Assembly: GCF_014651815.1 (NCBI RefSeq) | Contig: NZ_BMXP01000008.1 | Coordinates: 61,754 to 125,753 of the forward strand | Length of the DNA: 64,000 nt | From: Alteromonas halophila | GTDB taxonomy: Bacteria > Pseudomonadota > Gammaproteobacteria > Enterobacterales > Alteromonadaceae | Direction of reading: 5' to 3' | In this document: one piece after another, positions 10,552 to 19,801 of the stretch | Position numbering within the stretch: position 1 is the stretch's first letter | Layout of the letters: the number at the start of each line of letters is the position of its first letter | The notes under the pieces: model-generated | The model's input: the letters and a program-made list of their open reading frames with translations, nothing else | Database searches by the model: none | What the model was told of the DNA's origin: nothing | Translations under genes and position numbers: made by a program

Positions 10552-13176
10552 ATGCAATCACATTATGATACAGAGCTGAAAGATACGGTTCGTTATCTTG
10601 GGAAAGTGCTGGGTGAAACCATTAAAAACCAGCTCGGTCAGGACTGGCTTGACCGCATAGAATCAATCCGAAAAGACGGACGTTCGTCTTATCAGGGTGA
10701 CGCTGACTGCAGCGACAAACTGAAAGAAACTTTCAAAGACATGAGTGATAACGAGCTGCTCACTGTCGGCCGCGCTTTTGCGCAGTTTCTTAATCTTGGT
10801 AATATTGCGGAGCAGGAATATAACAGTGCGCTGAATGTTGATGCGCCGCTGGATGATCTGTTTGCTCATCTGGAAAAAGCAGAGCTAGAAAAAGGCAATA
10901 TTGAGAAAGCCGTCAGCAAACTCAATATTGACCTGGTACTGACCGCTCACCCTACCGAGGTAACACGCCGCACGCTTATTCATAAGCATAAAGAACTGGC
11001 CCGCTGCCTGCAGTCTATCCACCAGGAAACACTGAACGACAGCGAGCGTACCCGGGTGGAAACCCGTATTGCCGATCTTATCAGCCAGGCCTGGCATACC
11101 GAGGAAATCCGTTCAGTACGTCCTACGCCGGTAGACGAGGCACGCTGGGGTTTTTCAGTCATTGAGAATTCACTGTGGGAAGCCGTTCCTGAATTTCTGC
11201 GCGAAATGGATGATCGTTTGCAGGCAGATTATGGTGTGTCGCTGCCGCTTGACGCGGCGCCGGTCAGCTTCAGCTCCTGGATGGGCGGCGACCGCGACGG
11301 TAACCCGAATGTGACCTCAGACATTACCCGTCAGGTACTGCTGCTGGCACGCAAACGCGCGGCCAAGCTGTTTGCGATGGACTTAGACCGTCTGCAGGTT
11401 GAACTGTCGATGTACGACTGCAACGACGCCCTGCGCGCGGAGGTGGGCGAAGACGCTAACGAACCGTACCGCGCCATTTTACGGCCGTTGCTACGCCGCT
11501 TTATCAAAACCCGCGACGGCATTGGTGAATACCTGGCAGGGGGGTCACCAGACCAGCGCGACTGGGTAACCAGCAACGAGGAACTGCTTGATACGCTGCT
11601 ACTGTGCTACCAGTCATTGTGTGACTGCGGCATGCAGGTGGTGGCTGACGGTATGTTGCTCGATACTATCCGCCGTGCACGCTGCTTTGGTGTTCATCTG
11701 CTGCGCCTGGATATCCGTCAGGATTCCGAGCGTCACGCGCAGGTCTTCAGTGAAATTACCCGCTACCTTGGGCTGGGCGATTACGCACAATGGAGCGAAG
11801 CCGACAAACAGGCCTTCCTGCTGCGCGAGTTAAACTCGAAGCGTCCGCTGTTCCCTGAAAAGTGGGATGCCTCAGACGATGTTCGCGAAGTTCTGGATAC
11901 CTGCCGGGTTATCGCTGATAACAGTGAAACAGGTTTTGGCATATACATTATTTCGATGGCCAGTGAAGCCTCGGACGTGATGGCCGTGCAACTGCTGCTG
12001 CGCGAAAGTGGTGTCGACTGGCCGATGCCAGTTGCCCCGCTGTTTGAGACGCTGGATGATTTAAATAATTCACCGGATGTCATGCGCAAACTGCTGTCCA
12101 TCGACTGGTACCGCGGCTACGTGAATGGCCAGCAATACGTGATGATTGGTTATTCCGACTCAGCCAAAGATGCTGGTGCCCTGGCCGCGGGCTGGGCGCA
12201 GTATGAGTCGCAGGAAGCGCTGGTCGCGCTGGCGGAAGAATTCAATGTACGCCTGACCCTGTTCCACGGACGTGGCGGCACCATTGGTCGAGGCGGCCTG
12301 CCCGCGCACGCAGCCATTCATTCGCAACCGCCTGGTTCACTGGACGGCGGTTTCAGGGTGACCGAGCAGGGCGAAACCATCCGTTATAAATTCGGCATGC
12401 CCAAGCTGGCCAAACGCAGCTTAGGGATTTACGCCAGTGCCATTATTGAAGCCATGTTGTTCCCGCCACCGGCGCCAAAACAGGAATGGCGCGATTTAAT
12501 ATCCAAAATGGCGGCCCAGGGCCGGGATAACTATCGTGCCACCGTACGTAAAGATGAAGACTTTGTGCCTTACTTCCGCGTGGCCACGCCAGAACAGGAA
12601 CTGGGTAAGCTACCGCTGGGCAGTCGCCCGGCCAAGCGTAAGCCCACCGGCGGCATTGAAAGCCTGCGGGCCATTCCGTGGATATTCGCCTGGGCGCAGA
12701 CCCGCCTGGTATTACCATCCTGGCTAGGTGTCATGCGCGCCATCGATAAAGTGAAAAGTGAAAGCGACGAGAAAGTGGTCAGTGAAATGTTCGCTGAGTG
12801 GCCTTTCTACCGTTCGCGTCTGTCGATGCTGGACATGGTGTTCCATAAGGCCGATCCGCGCATCAGCGAAGCCTATGACGCGCGTCTGGTACCGGACGAC
12901 CTTAAGCACTTTGGTGAAGCCTTACGTGATGAGTTAAAACAAAGCATCTCGTCACTGCTTGAGCTGACTAAGCATAAGGAAATCATGGAAGACGACCTGC
13001 AGGGCCGTGAATCTATGGAAATTCGTGCCGCCTACCTGCAGCCGCTGCACTATCTGCAAATTGAGCTGCTCGACCGCGTACGAAAAGCCGGTGACGATGC
13101 GCAAAATACCGCACTTGAGCAGGCCATGATGGTCACCATTGCGGGCATTGCGATTGGTATGCGTAATACCGGTTAA
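10552..13176 (+). CDS. ppc: Phosphoenolpyruvate carboxylase
   Basis: An 874-residue enzyme that makes oxaloacetate from PEP and bicarbonate to refill the TCA cycle. The length is close to the E. coli enzyme. Three family signatures are intact: TAHPTEVTRR with the catalytic histidine, WMGGDRDGNPNV, and FHGRGGTIGRGG. The protein ends RNTG, the conserved C-terminus that takes part in allosteric control. The start has an AGGAGG site seven bases upstream. It stands alone between two intergenic regions. With mdh just downstream on the opposite strand, it groups oxaloacetate-handling enzymes. Confidence 0.98.
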   Translation: MQSHYDTELKDTVRYLGKVLGETIKNQLGQDWLDRIESIRKDGRSSYQGDADCSDKLKETFKDMSDNELLTVGRAFAQFLNLGNIAEQEYNSALNVDAPLDDLFAHLEKAELEKGNIEKAVSKLNIDLVLTAHPTEVTRRTLIHKHKELARCLQSIHQETLNDSERTRVETRIADLISQAWHTEEIRSVRPTPVDEARWGFSVIENSLWEAVPEFLREMDDRLQADYGVSLPLDAAPVSFSSWMGGDRDGNPNVTSDITRQVLLLARKRAAKLFAMDLDRLQVELSMYDCNDALRAEVGEDANEPYRAILRPLLRRFIKTRDGIGEYLAGGSPDQRDWVTSNEELLDTLLLCYQSLCDCGMQVVADGMLLDTIRRARCFGVHLLRLDIRQDSERHAQVFSEITRYLGLGDYAQWSEADKQAFLLRELNSKRPLFPEKWDASDDVREVLDTCRVIADNSETGFGIYIISMASEASDVMAVQLLLRESGVDWPMPVAPLFETLDDLNNSPDVMRKLLSIDWYRGYVNGQQYVMIGYSDSAKDAGALAAGWAQYESQEALVALAEEFNVRLTLFHGRGGTIGRGGLPAHAAIHSQPPGSLDGGFRVTEQGETIRYKFGMPKLAKRSLGIYASAIIEAMLFPPPAPKQEWRDLISKMAAQGRDNYRATVRKDEDFVPYFRVATPEQELGKLPLGSRPAKRKPTGGIESLRAIPWIFAWAQTRLVLPSWLGVMRAIDKVKSESDEKVVSEMFAEWPFYRSRLSMLDMVFHKADPRISEAYDARLVPDDLKHFGEALRDELKQSISSLLELTKHKEIMEDDLQGRESMEIRAAYLQPLHYLQIELLDRVRKAGDDAQNTALEQAMMVTIAGIAIGMRNTG

Positions 13177-13200
13177 ACCCAGCCTGCAACGCCCAATAAA

Positions 13201-13232
13201 AAAGCCGCTGTCATTTCAGCGGCTTTTTTTTG
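13201..13232 (+). terminator. Rho-independent terminator of ppc
   Basis: Perfect arms AAAGCCGCTG (13201-13210) and CAGCGGCTTT (13217-13226) around a TCATTT loop, followed by a T-run. It lies 24 bases past the ppc stop codon. Confidence 0.92.
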
Positions 13233-13553
13233 CCAAAGATGCGGTGACGGCGTTCCGGTAGTGCAAACCCTACGGGGCTGTTGAGGGGGTTGCGGCTTAC
13301 GCCGCAAAGACGGTAGCTAATTTTTCTACGAAGAATCGTCATACCGGCGCAGGCCGGTACCTCCATCTGACAACCGTGGCATTGCATTGGCTGTAGGAGG
13401 TTGGCGGCTTGCGCCGCAAAGACGTTTCTGCGTGGTGACTGTATTTAGATAGCCCGCCACCGCTTACGATGCGGTGGCGGAGCCCCCATGGATGGGTTTA
13501 CGGCGTGGCTGCGTTTATGTCGCCATTGCGGCGCGCACTACAGCCCGTCGCAA
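13233..13553. repeat. Cluster of palindromic intergenic repeats
   Basis: About 320 bases without a gene, packed with inverted repeats. TGCGGC-TTAC-GCCGCA is at 13291-13306 and its near copy GCGGC-TTGC-GCCGC is at 13404-13417; both are followed by AAAGACG. TACCGGC-GCAG-GCCGGTA is at 13342-13359. A 10-base stem CCGCCACCGC/GCGGTGGCGG is at 13454-13480. A CCCAT/ATGGG repeat is at 13485-13496. The two AAAGACG copies and the GTCATACCGGC element look like dispersed REP-type sequences. Whether they recur elsewhere in the genome cannot be seen here. Confidence 0.65.
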
Positions 13554-14492
13554 TTAGCCGTGGACGAAGTCAACGCCCATTTTGATATCGCCGCGCAGAC
13601 CTTCCAGCATATCCTGCTTAGCTTTCGTTTCGAAATCGCTTAGTTCGCCGTAAGACAGTATTTCGTCTACCCCATTGGCGCTCAGGCGCACTGGGTGAGC
13701 AAAGAATGCGGCGTCATCGCTGTCGTCGGTTTGTACATACGTGTACTCAACCACGTTCTCGCCCTGCATCGCAGCAATCAGTGACAGACAGAAGCGCGCG
13801 GCCGCCTGACCCATAGACAACGTGGCAGAGCCACCACCGGCTTTCGCTTCAACCACTTCGGTACCTGCGTTCTGAATGCGGTGTGTCAGGCTTTCCACTT
13901 CATCATCCGTCAGTGAAACACCTTCAATTTGCGACAGCAGCGGCAGGATGGTAGTACCTGAGTGACCACCAATTACTGGCACATGCAGCGCAGCAGGATC
14001 TAAGCCTTTCAGCTCAGCAACAAACGTTTCAGCACGGATCACGTCCAGCGTGGTTACACCGAACAGCTTGTTTTTGTCATACACGCCTTTTTCTTTCAGC
14101 GTTTCTGCTGCGATAGCCACAGTGGTATTTACCGGATTGGTAATAATACCAATGCAGGCGTTTGGACAATGCTCTGCACACCCTTCTACCAGCGCTTTCA
14201 CAATGCCAGCGTTGGTATTGAACAGGTCAGAACGGTCCATACCCGGCTTACGAGGAACACCCGCGGGGATTAGCACGATGTCTGCACCGTCCAGCGCATC
14301 GCCCAGATCCTCTTTACCGTGACCGGTTACTTTTACATCAGTGGGGATGTGGCTTAAGTCAACAGCAACACCGGGAACAACCGGCGCCACGTCGTACAGC
14401 GCCAGAGCAGAACCCGCTGGCATTTGTGTTTTTAACAGCAAAGACAACGCCTGACCAATACCACCGGCAGCACCTAACACGGCTACTTTCAT
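13554..14492 (-). CDS. mdh: Malate dehydrogenase (NAD)
   Basis: A 312-residue TCA-cycle enzyme that interconverts malate and oxaloacetate. The start is placed at the ATG at 14490-14492, giving the family N-terminus [20 protein letters not shown] with the NAD-binding glycine motif. An ATAGGAGA ribosome site lies just upstream. Substrate-binding arginines are in [13 protein letters not shown], and the catalytic pair is in [11 protein letters not shown] (Asp) and IGGHSG (His). Divergent from argR, a common gammaproteobacterial arrangement. Confidence 0.97.
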   Translation of the reverse strand: MKVAVLGAAGGIGQALSLLLKTQMPAGSALALYDVAPVVPGVAVDLSHIPTDVKVTGHGKEDLGDALDGADIVLIPAGVPRKPGMDRSDLFNTNAGIVKALVEGCAEHCPNACIGIITNPVNTTVAIAAETLKEKGVYDKNKLFGVTTLDVIRAETFVAELKGLDPAALHVPVIGGHSGTTILPLLSQIEGVSLTDDEVESLTHRIQNAGTEVVEAKAGGGSATLSMGQAAARFCLSLIAAMQGENVVEYTYVQTDDSDDAAFFAHPVRLSANGVDEILSYGELSDFETKAKQDMLEGLRGDIKMGVDFVHG

Positions 14493-14525
14493 ACCATTTC
14501 TCCTATGGAATAACATAAGTGATTA

Positions 14526-14639
14526 GAGCCTGTTTATCTTTGCGCACCGATTATGCAGAAAACGACACTGCCCTCATCTGCAATTGCCTGCCAGTTTTAT
14601 GGCCGGCGGCATGTCCGCTAAACAAAGATAAACAGGCTC
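14526..14639. repeat. 114-base element bounded by a perfect 17-base inverted repeat
   Basis: The arms are GAGCCTGTTTATCTTTG at 14526-14542 and its exact reverse complement at 14623-14639, separated by 80 bases. It lies in the mdh-argR divergent region. It has no T-run and no coding potential that I trust. It could be a MITE-like insertion or a large RNA hairpin in the mdh leader. Confidence 0.6.
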
Positions 14640-14733
14640 GGGGCCGTAACAGTAAAGCAACGGCTGACAAAACTCAATCACCGGATGGTCGTAGTCGGGC
14701 GATTAAGGCCCGAACCAACGTGATATTCAACAT

Positions 14734-14751
14734 CATGAATGGTTATGCAAT
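14734..14751 (+). promoter_or_regulatory. Candidate ARG box upstream of argR
   Basis: TGAATGGTTATGCA at 14736-14749 matches the ArgR operator pattern TGAAT-N4-ATTCA with one mismatch. It lies 66 bases before the argR start, where ArgR autoregulation would act. A further ATTCA lies seven bases upstream, which could be part of a second, poorer box. Confidence 0.45.
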
Positions 14752-14814
14752 TAAATTGAACAACGTGCACCTCTCGGGCACAATATTGTGACCCTCCAAT
14801 AACAGCAAGAATAC

Positions 14815-15279
14815 ATGGCGAACGTAAAGCAAGAACAACTCATCAAAGCCTTCAAGGAAATTCTCAAAGCAGAAAGTTACGGCTCGCAGGGCGATATTGT
14901 TACCGCGCTTAAAGAACAGGGTTTCGATAATATCAGCCAGTCGAAAGTCTCACGCATGCTTAGCAAGTATGGTGCGGTACGCACCCGCAACGCACGGGGT
15001 GACATGGTTTACTGCCTGCCACCGGAGCTGGGTATGCCAACCGCCAAAAGCCCGCTCAAACAACTGGTTCTGGACGTGGTACACAATAACGTGATGGTGA
15101 TCATTCGTACCAGCCCGGGCGCGGCACAATTAATTGCCCGGCTTCTCGACTCGCTAAGCAAAAAAGACGGCGTGGCCGGCACCATTGCCGGTGACGATAC
15201 GATTTTTATCGCCCCTGCCGATGTCACTGAAATCGAGGCGGTCCGCCAGCGGGTTGAAGATCTGTTTGACAGCGTCTGA
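14815..15279 (+). CDS. argR: Arginine repressor ArgR
   Basis: A 154-residue arginine-dependent repressor. The N-terminal winged helix (about 1-75) contains [19 protein letters not shown], the DNA-reading segment. The C-terminal domain (about 80-154) contains [13 protein letters not shown], the arginine-binding and hexamer-forming motif. Length and domain order are those of the E. coli protein. The ribosome site is weak. A candidate ARG box upstream suggests autoregulation. Confidence 0.96.
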   Translation: MANVKQEQLIKAFKEILKAESYGSQGDIVTALKEQGFDNISQSKVSRMLSKYGAVRTRNARGDMVYCLPPELGMPTAKSPLKQLVLDVVHNNVMVIIRTSPGAAQLIARLLDSLSKKDGVAGTIAGDDTIFIAPADVTEIEAVRQRVEDLFDSV

Positions 15280-15300
15280 CACGGCTTTTTTACTCATATA

Positions 15301-15326
15301 AAAAAACCCGCCGAAGCGGGTTTTTT
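15301..15326. terminator. Bidirectional terminator between argR and the TonB receptor
   Basis: AAAAAACCCGC (15301-15311) and GCGGGTTTTTT (15316-15326) pair perfectly around a CGAA tetraloop. T-runs form on both strands, so it can end both convergent transcripts. Confidence 0.92.
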
Positions 15327-15346
15327 CTTATTTATCGTGGTATTAC

Positions 15347-18300
15347 TTAAAAGCGGTACTCGATACCCACACGAATTTCGTACAGTGACGCATCACCTAC
15401 CCGTGACTCTGCACGATCACCGGGGCCTACGGTATTCGGGAAGTCAACCTGCTCCAGAATACCCCAGTCGTCATTGATAAGGTTAGTCAGGTTATCCACT
15501 ACGAAGAACGCACTGGCACTGTGGCCTTCAGCAAAACCCGGCAGTTCTTGCGAAATACGCAAGTCCAGCTTACCCCACCATGAGCCATAGTGTTCGTTTC
15601 TCTCTGCACCCGGCTCCATGATGTTCTCAACATAGTCAAGGTAAGGGTCAAAGACGTAAGGCTCAGAGCCTGTTCCGTCAAATGCATAGCTGTACGGCTG
15701 ACCTTCACTTAGCGCGCCAAACAGTGAGAAGCGTGTTGCATACTCTGCAAAGAAGTTTGTTTCGTAGTTCAGCGTAGCGGTAAAGCGATGACGGATATTG
15801 TAGTTGGACGTAGACGATACCTGTTCCTGCGGATCAAAGAACGCACGGTTGGTATAGTTCGAAATTGCAACTGAGCTGGTCATCGGCTGCACATCTTCCG
15901 CATCGCTATAGGCATAACCAGCAGTGAAGTCCACACCGTTGTCGTACTGTTTAGCGACACCAAAGGACAGCATATACGACGTACTGTCTGTGTCAGAGTT
16001 GGTCAGCACGAAGCTTGGCTCACGCACGCTGTCATACTGTGGGTAGCCCTCATCTGTTGTACCAATCTGCTCAAGGTCACCACGCAGAATAATCGCCTGG
16101 TCCTGAAGGCGGCTAACCAGTAAATCTGCCGTAAACAGGTAGTTATCCGGGAAGATATGGGTTACGCCCAACGACAGTTTCCACTCTGACGGGATATCAA
16201 AGTTTGGATCCAGGTAATTGATTTCAAAGTTGTCACCAACACCGCTGGCAACGGCATCGTAAAGTTCTTTTGGCACACCATAGCCTGGCCCATTCGGTAC
16301 ACCGTCTTCCAGCCCCTCATACACTACATCGTCATCAAACAATGAGCGGGAACCATCGGTGTAGCCAAACGAACGGCCGCGCTGACCAAACTGCAGCACG
16401 TTGTTGGCAGAGAAACTGTTGGACAACCAGACATTCGGATTACCACCAGAGTAGAGACCCACACCACCGCGCAGCGTGGTGTCATCGGTCAGGCTGTAGG
16501 TCAGTCCCAGACGCGGCTGAATAAGGCCTTCTCCATCCAGCGTGGCCGTGTTAGAGAAGCCATAGTCTGCAACAAAATCCGGATTTTCCGCCGGCTCGTC
16601 ACTGCTGGTATACCAGTCGTAACGCAGACCCACCATAAAGGTGAAATCGTCGTAGTCGAAGTCATCCTGCACATAGACAGTATTTAAGGCGTAGCCCCAG
16701 TCAGCGGCGGCATCTTCAGGGTTTTGCGACGGCGCATTATTGTAGTAAATCGAATCAGCAAAACCGTTGCGGAAGTTTTCTATGCCATCAAAACGAATTT
16801 CTGTTTCAGAGTGCTGAACAAACAGGTTGTACACGTCCAGTGCTTCGCGCTCGTAACCAAAGGTCAGCTCATGGCCGTTGTCCATGTAATAGAAACCACG
16901 CAGCGACACATTAAACAGATCATACCCCAGGACATTTGACTGACGGCTGTCATCGCCGCCCAGGTATACGTCAACATCATCGGTTTCAACCCGGATTTCA
17001 CCGAAGTCCGTGCCCCCTACCGAGTTCTGGCGGTTTTGCAAATCAAGGTAGCCAATGCGCACTTCCGTAGTAAATTTATCCGTCCAGTCTGAATAAAGCA
17101 CACCGACCCATGATTCAAGCTCGGCGCCACGCTCATACAGGTGGTTCTGGAATTCAAATTCATCGTTATCGCCGTCGGACTCTGTGAAGTTATTCCCGTC
17201 ATTATAGTTGTAGGTTAATGACATACGGTGCTGGGTGTTGATGTTCCAGTCCAGTTTCACCAGCAGCTTTTCATCTTCATTGTCGAGACTGCTTGGGATT
17301 TGACCCGGATCATACTGATACAGGTTGTTTGCAATGCTGACGATCTCATCAAGCTCGGCCTGGGTGATGTTAATCTCATCGACGGCACCCGAGCCGATAG
17401 GCCCACGGTCAAACAGGTTCGCGCCTTCCAGTTTTTCATAAGCGGCGAAGAAGAACAGCTTGTCTTCAATCAGCGGGCCGCCTACCGTAAAGCCCATACG
17501 CTTTTCAGAATATTCACCCAGATTGACATCTTCACCCTCAAGCGAGTCACCACGGAAGCTGTCGCTGGTGTAATCATAAAATGCGCTACCATGAAATTCA
17601 TTGGTACCAGACTTGGTTACCGCATTGATATTACAGGCGGTAAAGCCACCATACATGACGTCAAACGGCGCCAGCTCAACGGCAACCTGTTCAATTGCAT
17701 CAAACGGAAACGGCATACGCTCAGTCGGATAGCCGTTCTCGTTCAGGCCAAACGAGTCGTTAACCCGAACACCATCCAGCGTAAAACTGTTAAAACGCGG
17801 GCTCTTACCGGCACAGCGAATCGAGTTTTGATCGCCGGCGGACTCATCCACATAAACCCGTGGGTCAAGACGAATGATGTCAGTAATATTTCGGTTAATC
17901 GCCGGGGCATTTTGCAACTCTGCAGCGCCAAAGTTGGCTGACGGACCACGTTCATTAAACGCCATACCACTTAAGGCGCGACCTGTGACGACGATGTTCT
18001 CTACATCCTGTTCTGCCTGCAGTGCCAGGTCCACTGTGTAGGGTTCGCCCAGTGTCAGATAGACTTCTTCGACGATGGTGTCTTCGAACCGGTCAGAATC
18101 GATAATAATCTGGTAAGGACCGCCCACGCGAAGGCCGCTCAGTGAGAACTGGCCACTTTGGCCAACGGTAGTCTCACGCACGGTACCCGAAGGTACGTGA
18201 AGGATAGTAATTTTGGCACCGGCGTCTGCCGCTCCCTGAGGACCGGTAATATTACCACGAATGCCGGAAGACGTTTCCTGCGCCACCGCGGTCGTTGCCA

Positions 18301-18358
18301 CGCCAACAGAAAGCGCGACAGCCAGCGCGACGCGGCTGAGTTTAGCAATAGAGTTCAT
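15347..18358 (-). CDS. Oar-like TonB-dependent receptor (candidate Pho-regulated)
   Basis: A 1003-residue outer-membrane protein. The start is the ATG at 18356-18358, which gives a clean signal peptide (MNSIAKLSRVALAVALSVGV, cleaved after AVA) and a ribosome site. Domain order: a carboxypeptidase-regulatory-like fold (about 30-115; SSGIRGNITGPQGAADAGA), a plug domain (about 120-260; ENIVVTGR, NINAVTKSGTNEFHG), then a large beta barrel ending in aromatic RF. This is the Oar architecture. The family moves large or scarce substrates with TonB energy; the substrate here is unknown. Three CTGTCAT-like repeats with 11-base spacing upstream suggest induction by phosphate starvation. Confidence 0.93.
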   Translation of the reverse strand: MNSIAKLSRVALAVALSVGVATTAVAQETSSGIRGNITGPQGAADAGAKITILHVPSGTVRETTVGQSGQFSLSGLRVGGPYQIIIDSDRFEDTIVEEVYLTLGEPYTVDLALQAEQDVENIVVTGRALSGMAFNERGPSANFGAAELQNAPAINRNITDIIRLDPRVYVDESAGDQNSIRCAGKSPRFNSFTLDGVRVNDSFGLNENGYPTERMPFPFDAIEQVAVELAPFDVMYGGFTACNINAVTKSGTNEFHGSAFYDYTSDSFRGDSLEGEDVNLGEYSEKRMGFTVGGPLIEDKLFFFAAYEKLEGANLFDRGPIGSGAVDEINITQAELDEIVSIANNLYQYDPGQIPSSLDNEDEKLLVKLDWNINTQHRMSLTYNYNDGNNFTESDGDNDEFEFQNHLYERGAELESWVGVLYSDWTDKFTTEVRIGYLDLQNRQNSVGGTDFGEIRVETDDVDVYLGGDDSRQSNVLGYDLFNVSLRGFYYMDNGHELTFGYEREALDVYNLFVQHSETEIRFDGIENFRNGFADSIYYNNAPSQNPEDAAADWGYALNTVYVQDDFDYDDFTFMVGLRYDWYTSSDEPAENPDFVADYGFSNTATLDGEGLIQPRLGLTYSLTDDTTLRGGVGLYSGGNPNVWLSNSFSANNVLQFGQRGRSFGYTDGSRSLFDDDVVYEGLEDGVPNGPGYGVPKELYDAVASGVGDNFEINYLDPNFDIPSEWKLSLGVTHIFPDNYLFTADLLVSRLQDQAIILRGDLEQIGTTDEGYPQYDSVREPSFVLTNSDTDSTSYMLSFGVAKQYDNGVDFTAGYAYSDAEDVQPMTSSVAISNYTNRAFFDPQEQVSSTSNYNIRHRFTATLNYETNFFAEYATRFSLFGALSEGQPYSYAFDGTGSEPYVFDPYLDYVENIMEPGAERNEHYGSWWGKLDLRISQELPGFAEGHSASAFFVVDNLTNLINDDWGILEQVDFPNTVGPGDRAESRVGDASLYEIRVGIEYRF

Positions 18359-18432
18359 GAGTGTTTCCTTTGTTCCAAATTGGCCCTGCAGAGCGACGGC
18401 TTGACTGACCTGCCGGGGATCGGGTCGTACTT

Positions 18433-18462
18433 TATGACAGCTATATGACAGATTTATGACTT
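18433..18462 (-). promoter_or_regulatory. Pho-box-like array upstream of the TonB receptor
   Basis: On the minus strand the sequence holds three direct repeats, AAGTCAT, CTGTCAT and CTGTCAT, each followed by a four-base A/T-rich spacer. Their cores are at exactly 11-base spacing (TGAC on the plus strand at 18435, 18446 and 18457). PhoB boxes are tandem CTGTCAT repeats with this period. The array ends 75 bases before the start codon and has the same orientation as the gene. A fourth, inverted copy is at 18472-18478. Confidence 0.7.
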
Positions 18463-18572
18463 GTTGTTTTTCTGTCATCTTAACACTAGCAGGTTAATAA
18501 TAAATTGTGACCACTGTGTGACAATTGGCTGTTATTTCATTGGAATGAATACAAAAATGTATGGTCCGCCTC

Positions 18573-18766
18573 GTTATTGCAATGATTAATTTCGATAACG
18601 GGGCTGGTTTTGCGCTAATGTATTCGGAGTCTGATTAGGCGCTTTCGCAACCCGCTCCACGATGAGATCCGCGCTGGATTATCCTCAAAAAACCGAAAGC
18701 TTCTGTGAGCTGTTTTTTGTGTCAGGTTTTAATCCAGTGGTTCTACCGTTTTCGTCATCTCTTTTA
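18573..18766 (-). ncRNA. Candidate bridge RNA region of the IS element
   Basis: About 190 non-coding bases lie between the recombinase stop codon and the inner edge of the left repeat. In IS110-family elements a structured bridge RNA that pairs with both target and donor DNA is encoded in the non-coding end; in the IS1111 group that end lies downstream of the gene. The position and length fit. A pairing of AAAAAAC with GTTTTTT around 18686-18720 is visible. I could not model the fold or the guide loops by eye. Confidence 0.4.
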
Positions 18767-19801
18767 TCATTGCAAACCCGGTGCTAACGCTTTGTCGCTA
18801 AATGCTTGTTTTGTTTTCATGACTGCCCATGCTATGCGAGCTAACTTGTTGGCCAATGCGACTGTAGCGACATTGAACGGCTTGGTTGCTCGCAGATTCA
18901 TTAGCCACTCTCCGTAGATTTTTCCCGTCTTCTCAGGCCTCGACATTACCGCCCTGGCCGCATGGATAAACAAGGTTCGAAGCTCCTTGTTACCTCGCTT
19001 ACTTATGCCCAGTAATTTGGGCTTACCGCCTGTTGAATATTGCGCAGGCACTAATCCTAACCAAGCTGCCATATTCCTACCGTTCTTAAAGTCCGTTGCA
19101 CTGCTAATATTGGCAACACAAAGGCTGGCCGTCATATCGCCAATGCCCGGGATCGTCTTCAGCAACTGAGCAACCGGATCACCCTCCACCAATTGCTTAA
19201 GCTTTTTGTCCTGTTTCTCAATATTTGCGTTGAGAAGCAGGTAATGCTCGTGCAACTCCACGAGCTCTTGCATTAATAACGGCGGAAGGGGCTGCCGCTG
19301 CTGCGCCAGCCAGCTAAACAGTTGTTTCATCACACTATGACCTGTTGGAAGGGCAACGCCAAACTCCAGTAGCAAAGCACCGATGCGAGACATGCAGGCT
19401 GTTCGGTCTTTGATATATCCGTGCCTGGTTTTATGAATAGCAGAGATGATTTGTGCCTGCTCTGACTTTACGCTGACGAAGCGCATGTTCGGCCTTGTTG
19501 ATGCTTCGCATATCGCATCCGCATCAATAAAATCGTTCTTATTACTTTTAACAAACGGCTTTACGTATTGTGGAGGGATAAGCTTGACCTTATGGCCCAT
19601 CGACTCGCATTGTCTGCCAAGCCAGTGTGCGCCGCCACATGCTTCAAACGCAATTGTGCATGGAGATAACTGATGAAGATAGTGAATTAATGCAGAACGA
19701 GAAAACTTCTTACGGATTACCTGATTATCAGAGTAGTCACGGCCTATGACGTGAAACGATGATTTGCCTAAATCAATACCAAGGACTTTAATAGAAGACA
19801 T
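18767..19801 (-). CDS. IS110-family transposase (DEDD recombinase)
   Basis: A 344-residue recombinase. The N-terminal RuvC-like domain has the DEDD residues Asp10 (GIDLGK), Glu53 (AFEACGG), Asp90 and Asp93 (KNDFIDADAI). A helical middle region (about 160-205) leads to the C-terminal Tnp20 domain with TIPGIGDMTA, a helix-hairpin-helix-like motif. The probable catalytic serine is Ser256 in PAQYSTGGK. All catalytic residues are present, so the enzyme may be active. A GAGG ribosome site lies inside a repeat that can pair with the element end. Confidence 0.95.
   Translation of the reverse strand: MSSIKVLGIDLGKSSFHVIGRDYSDNQVIRKKFSRSALIHYLHQLSPCTIAFEACGGAHWLGRQCESMGHKVKLIPPQYVKPFVKSNKNDFIDADAICEASTRPNMRFVSVKSEQAQIISAIHKTRHGYIKDRTACMSRIGALLLEFGVALPTGHSVMKQLFSWLAQQRQPLPPLLMQELVELHEHYLLLNANIEKQDKKLKQLVEGDPVAQLLKTIPGIGDMTASLCVANISSATDFKNGRNMAAWLGLVPAQYSTGGKPKLLGISKRGNKELRTLFIHAARAVMSRPEKTGKIYGEWLMNLRATKPFNVATVALANKLARIAWAVMKTKQAFSDKALAPGLQ

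Noticed and set aside
14519..14791. 90-codon open frame between mdh and argR
   Set aside because: It runs through both arms of the inverted repeat, lacks a ribosome site and resembles no protein.
17228..17941. Long plus-strand open frame (237 codons) inside the TonB receptor gene
   Set aside because: It lies antisense to a well-supported receptor, has no ribosome site or recognisable domain, and is explained by the codon bias of the real gene.
18507..18530. AATTGT...ACAATT partial palindrome as a CRP site before the first TonB receptor
   Set aside because: The inner bases do not give TGTGA-N6-TCACA; the symmetry is limited to the outer six bases.
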